The notes under the pieces were generated by a model that saw nothing but the letters and a program-made list of their open reading frames with translations, was not told the origin of the DNA and did not search any database. From positions 62,001 to 126,000 of the forward strand of contig DASXKV010000018.1 in NCBI GenBank assembly GCA_036496605.1: DNA of 64,000 bases. The letters are read 5' to 3'. The DNA comes from Gemmatimonadaceae bacterium. Its GTDB lineage: Bacteria; Gemmatimonadota; Gemmatimonadetes; Gemmatimonadales; Gemmatimonadaceae. This document shows, piece after piece, positions 61,104 to 64,000 of this stretch (position 1 is the stretch's first letter; every line of letters begins with the position of its first letter). Position numbers and translations under genes: made by a program.

Positions 61104-61892
61104 ATGCGTATCGGGGATTTTGCTGTCGAAGTCGTATCGCGCGGAAAAGGCATCGGCGTTCGCGAGACGGGATCGGGCCACGTGCTCGCTCGGCCGGGGC
61201 AGGTATATGCCCTCCGGCTTCGTAATTTCGGCCCTCTTCGCTGCGTCGCGGATGTCAGTGTCGACGGACGCACGGTGACGGCGGGAGGGCTCGTCATCGA
61301 CGCGTATTGCACGGAGGAGCTCGAGCGTCCGATCACGCCTGACGAGGACGGGCGATTCACCGTGGTCGCGGAGGGCGACGAGCGCGTGTTTGGACCCGAT
61401 GGTGGCAGAGACAATCCCGACCTCGGGTTGATCGAGGTGCGGTTTCGACGTGAGCTGCCTGGCGGGCCGGAGCGCACGCGCCCGCTGCCACCGACCCTCG
61501 GCACTGCCCTTGGCGATCCGGCCCGGCCGTTCCCGGCTCATCCCTCTCGATTCGAACCCGGGACGCTCCGGGGGTTCGGTTCGAGCGACGCTGCGCGGGC
61601 ACCTAACGGCAACGTGAGACGCATGCTGCTCGGGCGCGAATCCATCATGCGTGAGCCGGTTGAGCCCTCTTCGTTGCCTAACGAACCAGCGTGGGAGGAC
61701 GTCGAGCGCGCCGCGGGTACTGGACTCACTGGACACTCGAGCCAGCGCTTCACTCCGACGCAGCTCGGACCGCTCGAGCACGAAGCCACGGTCCTTCAGC
61801 TCCGCCTCGTGATTGCAACCGCGGAAGCGATCGACGCCGCGCGCTCGCCGGTGGAGTCAATCGCGCCCGTTCGTCCAGCGGCACGGCCTTAG
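61104..61892 (+). CDS. Unknown cytoplasmic protein, first gene of the clpP operon
   Basis: A 262-residue protein without signal or membrane segments. Residues 1-115 form a beta-rich domain (GQVYALRLRNFGPLRCVADVSVDGRTV, then ERPITPDEDGRFTVVAEGDERVFG and DLGLIEVRF). It resembles a widespread but functionally undefined family I cannot name. A Pro-rich linker precedes a second conserved stretch GTGLTGHSSQRFTPTQLGPLEHEATVLQLRLV. The next gene starts 4 nt after its stop. Two or more copies or near-copies of the 8-mer word lie in it. Confidence 0.68.
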   Translation: MRIGDFAVEVVSRGKGIGVRETGSGHVLARPGQVYALRLRNFGPLRCVADVSVDGRTVTAGGLVIDAYCTEELERPITPDEDGRFTVVAEGDERVFGPDGGRDNPDLGLIEVRFRRELPGGPERTRPLPPTLGTALGDPARPFPAHPSRFEPGTLRGFGSSDAARAPNGNVRRMLLGRESIMREPVEPSSLPNEPAWEDVERAAGTGLTGHSSQRFTPTQLGPLEHEATVLQLRLVIATAEAIDAARSPVESIAPVRPAARP

Positions 61893-61896
61893 ACTG

Positions 61897-62628
61897 ATGT
61901 CCGGCGATCGGTCACCCGTGCGCGCGCAGCGCCGTGCGCCGCGACGCCTCGACGCCGGATTGGCGTCGCGAAGCGCGGCGCGAGCCGAGGTCGAGCGTGA
62001 GCTCGACGAGTGGCGTGCGCGCGCGGTGCCGGATCCGTCGATGCCGCTCGAGGCGGACGACGTCGCGCGGCTCGTCGGTGATTGCCTAGTTTCCCTCGGA
62101 CTCGACGAGGCAGCGGCGTCCAACTTCAGTGTGAACACGGTGCACTTCTACCGCCGGAAGGAGATCCTCGACGCTCCGGAGGGACGCACCTCGGCCGCCC
62201 GTTACGCACTCCGTCACCTCTGGCAAGCGGTTGGCGCGCGCCTCGCGGGACAGCTCGGGCTCCTCACGCTCGCCGAGGCACGCGACGCGATGAGTGGCCG
62301 AAGCGAGACCGTCCTTGTCGGATTCGTTGCCGAGCGAGTGCTCGATGCCCGCGCCCGTCAAGCCGTACGGCGATCGGCGACACCCGTCGTCATGGCGCGC
62401 CCGCTCGCGCCGGTCGCGGCGGCGGCGAGCCTAACGACGGCGCGTCCCCTTCCTGGCATCACCAAACGCAGCGCCGGCGCCGAAGCGATTGTCATCGCGC
62501 TTCCGGGCAATGCCTGGTGCGTGGTCCCGGCCGTTCACGGTGCCCATCGGTCCGCCGCGGCGGCGCGTGCGCTCGGTCGTGCTCTCACCCACGCGTTGCT
62601 TGTCTCCGATGACCCAACAGACTCCTGA
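61897..62628 (+). CDS. MerR-like winged-helix protein
   Basis: The product has 243 residues from ATG 61897, close behind the upstream stop. The central region ([53 protein letters not shown], about 65-118) has the Y-R-R and R-Y-x-L-R-H-L features of MerR-type DNA-binding domains. The usual very N-terminal placement is displaced by a 60-residue leader. The C-terminal half has a predicted alpha/beta piece ([20 protein letters not shown]) that could sense a signal. No metal-binding Cys set is present. It overlaps the clpP start by 20 bp and may control the operon. Confidence 0.65.
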   Translation: MSGDRSPVRAQRRAPRRLDAGLASRSAARAEVERELDEWRARAVPDPSMPLEADDVARLVGDCLVSLGLDEAAASNFSVNTVHFYRRKEILDAPEGRTSAARYALRHLWQAVGARLAGQLGLLTLAEARDAMSGRSETVLVGFVAERVLDARARQAVRRSATPVVMARPLAPVAAAASLTTARPLPGITKRSAGAEAIVIALPGNAWCVVPAVHGAHRSAAAARALGRALTHALLVSDDPTDS

Positions 62629-63265
62629 GCCCATGTCGACCTTGCATCTGCCGTATATCGTGGAGCGCTCCAACCGTGGTGAGCGGACGTATGACATCTA
62701 TTCGCGTCTGCTCATGGATCGAATCATCTTCCTCGGTTCGGAGATCAACGACGACGTTGCGAACATCATCATCGCGCAGCTGCTCTTTCTCGAGGCCGAC
62801 GCGCCAGGGAAGGACATTCAGCTCTACATCAACTCGCCGGGCGGCGACGTCTCCGCCGGTCTCGCCATTTACGACACGATGCAGCACCTGTCCTCTCCCA
62901 TCTGCACGATTTGCATGGGAATGGCGGCGAGCATGGGTTGCTTTCTCCTCGCAACCGGAAGCAAAGGGAAGCGCAGCGCTCTTCCGCACGCCCGCATCAT
63001 GATGCATCAGCCATGGGGCGGTACGGCGAAGGGAACCGCCTCGGACATCGAGATCGCGGCAAAGGAGATCATCTACCTGCGCGCGAAGATGTTCGAGTTG
63101 CTCGCCAAGCATTCGGGGCAGCCCCTCGAGCGCATCGAGCGCGAGTTCGATCGCGATTACTACATGTCGGCTGAGGAGGCGCGCCGGTACGGGATCATCG
63201 ATCGCGTCGTCGAGCCAACGAGCGAGGTCGTGGCTCCGGCGAGCGTGATCGAGAAGTCTGCGTAA
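62609..63265 (+). CDS. clpP: ATP-dependent Clp protease proteolytic subunit
   Basis: The product has 218 residues from ATG 62609; ATG 62633 gives 210 and is equally possible. It is a typical serine peptidase: S108 in [10 protein letters not shown]133 in [10 protein letters not shown] and D183 in [11 protein letters not shown], preceded by [15 protein letters not shown] and [17 protein letters not shown]. With an AAA+ partner (ClpX, ClpA or ClpC) it forms the main cytosolic protein-degrading machine. No clpX or tig lies beside it, unlike the usual bacterial tig-clpP-clpX order. It sits instead behind a MerR-like gene, suggesting this may be a second, specialised ClpP. Confidence 0.95.
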   Translation: MTQQTPEPMSTLHLPYIVERSNRGERTYDIYSRLLMDRIIFLGSEINDDVANIIIAQLLFLEADAPGKDIQLYINSPGGDVSAGLAIYDTMQHLSSPICTICMGMAASMGCFLLATGSKGKRSALPHARIMMHQPWGGTAKGTASDIEIAAKEIIYLRAKMFELLAKHSGQPLERIEREFDRDYYMSAEEARRYGIIDRVVEPTSEVVAPASVIEKSA

Positions 63266-63330
63266 GGCCTGTCGCCGTCCGTCGGTCTTTCGGGATGACA
63301 TGAGAGTTCTCGATCGCTAGTTTCGAGTTC

Positions 63331-64000
63331 ATGTACATGCTGCGTGCGGGAAGTGCACTCGCGTTGCTCGTGTTGATCGGCGTCGCCTCGCCATCACCCG
63401 TCGACAACGGCCTCGCGCGCACGCCGCCGATGGGCTGGAACAGCTGGAACCACTTCGGCTGCAACGTCAGCGAGAAGCTCATCGAGGAGGAGGCGGATGC
63501 TATCGCGGCGAGCGGCATGCGCGACGCTGGCTATCGATACGTCGTCATCGATGATTGCTGGCAAGTGGCGCGCAACGCGCAGGGAGTAATCGTCGCCGAC
63601 AGCGCGCGCTTTGCGCATGGCATCAAGGCCCTCGCCGACTACGTCCATTCAAAGGGTCTCAAGTTCGGCATCTACACCGACGCGGGAACCTTGACCTGCC
63701 AGCGTCGCCCCGGCACGCTCGGGCATGAAGAACAAGACGCGCGTACGTACGCGGCGTGGGGCGTCGATTACGTGAAGGAGGACTGGTGCCATGCGGAACA
63801 GCTCGTTGCGCCGACGCAGTATGCGAGGTTCCGCGACGCGCTCGCCCACTCCGGCAGGCAGATTGTGTTCAGTATCTGCGAATGGGGATCGAATCAGCCC
63901 TGGGAGTGGGCGCCCACGGTCGGCAATCTCTGGCGCACGACGGACGACATCGAGGACAAATGGCCGTCGATGCTGTCGAACCTCGATCAGGACGGACAGC
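63331..64000 (+). CDS. GH27 alpha-galactosidase, N-terminal part (cut by window end)
   Basis: It starts at ATG 63331 with a signal (RAGSALALLVLIGVASPS). The first 223 codons show the GH27 barrel: LARTPPMGWNSWNHFGCNVSEK, YVVIDDCWQ, GLKFGIYTDAGTLTC and WGVDYVKEDWC, whose Asp is the nucleophile. RTTDDI carries the expected acid/base Asp. It hydrolyses terminal alpha-galactosyl residues of plant oligosaccharides after export. The frame is open at the right edge, so the C-terminal beta domain is missing. Confidence 0.92.
   Translation, partial: MYMLRAGSALALLVLIGVASPSPVDNGLARTPPMGWNSWNHFGCNVSEKLIEEEADAIAASGMRDAGYRYVVIDDCWQVARNAQGVIVADSARFAHGIKALADYVHSKGLKFGIYTDAGTLTCQRRPGTLGHEEQDARTYAAWGVDYVKEDWCHAEQLVAPTQYARFRDALAHSGRQIVFSICEWGSNQPWEWAPTVGNLWRTTDDIEDKWPSMLSNLDQDGQ

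Larger units (their letters stand above)
4506..62436. repeat. Dispersed 8-mer CGTTAGGC / GCCTAACG, about 50 copies
   Basis: This entry spans the first to last exact copy I found by eye, not a continuous element. Exact copies number about 50, of which 26 read CGTTAGGC and 24 GCCTAACG on the plus strand. At least a dozen one-base variants exist, mostly at the outermost base, e.g. ACCTAACG at about 32853, 38433, 56369 and 61600. All but one or two exact copies lie inside genes. None lies between 1 and 4505 apart from near-matches at 461 and 2143. Positions and interpretation are in the findings. Confidence 0.85.

Noticed and set aside
4506-62436. The CGTTAGGC word as a Chi or KOPS/FRS-like polar motif
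   Set aside because: Orientation is balanced (26 to 24) within one 64-kb stretch, and both orientations occur within single genes. Polar recombination or segregation signals are strand-biased.
4506-62436. The CGTTAGGC word as a by-product of codon or dipeptide preference
   Set aside because: It appears in several reading frames and both senses, specifying different dipeptides each time with codons that are rare elsewhere in the same genes.

Overview
The window is high-GC DNA from a soil-type heterotroph, most likely a member of Gemmatimonadota. Evidence for this is the set of families present: two SusC/SusD pairs, two ADOP-type MacB/FtsX permeases (one with a PadR repressor), Tat-exported oxidoreductases, BNR and LVIVD propeller proteins, DUF885 and DUF4953-type metallopeptidases, and an ECF sigma/FecR/TonB-transducer set. 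I see no rRNA, tRNA, CRISPR, phage or plasmid genes. The taxonomic call is inference from gene content and has not been checked by any search.

Layout. 1-4.5 kb: the end of a penicillin-acylase-family gene, a GxxExxY cassette bounded by repeats, a Tat-exported flavin oxidase, a cytochrome c lipoprotein and a beta-barrel protein. 4.6-9.9 kb: a SusC/SusD/DUF4397 operon closed by a strong terminator. 9.95-13.0 kb: PadR and its permease behind a promoter that carries a perfect inverted repeat. 13.1-24.1 kb: a long minus-strand gene run, read from the right, of an unknown protein, RraA-like aldolase, class V aminotransferase, dicarboxylate symporter, LeuC/LeuD-like dehydratase, a molybdenum hydroxylase large subunit, then a MoxR-type ATPase and a VWA protein. 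24.1-28.8 kb: a second SusC/SusD pair on the minus strand. 29.3-44.3 kb: secreted hydrolases and propeller proteins, with pheA. 44.3-54.6 kb: lipoprotein, AlkZ-like protein, permease, serine hydrolase, and a multicopper oxidase operon. 54.7-59.1 kb: ECF sigma, FecR and STN-type TonB receptor. 59.1-64 kb: lipoprotein, DUF892 protein, a three-gene unknown/MerR-like/ClpP operon, and the start of a GH27 galactosidase.

The most striking signal is not a gene. The 8-mer CGTTAGGC (complement GCCTAACG) occurs about 50 times by eye, roughly once per 1.3 kb, where composition predicts only 2 to 3. It is split almost evenly between strands and lies nearly always inside genes. It is read in different codon frames using codons that are otherwise rare here (TTA, AGG, CCT, CTA). 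This resembles a DNA uptake sequence or another genome-wide protein-binding word.

Two gene neighbourhoods also deserve attention. The 13-24 kb run looks like an undescribed carboxylate or amino-acid degradation pathway linked to a molybdenum hydroxylase with its own maturation ATPase/VWA pair. Several intergenic gaps hold long palindromes built from short iterated words (GGGGCTAG, GGGTAGA, GGTTGTTGG), probably acting as bidirectional terminators.
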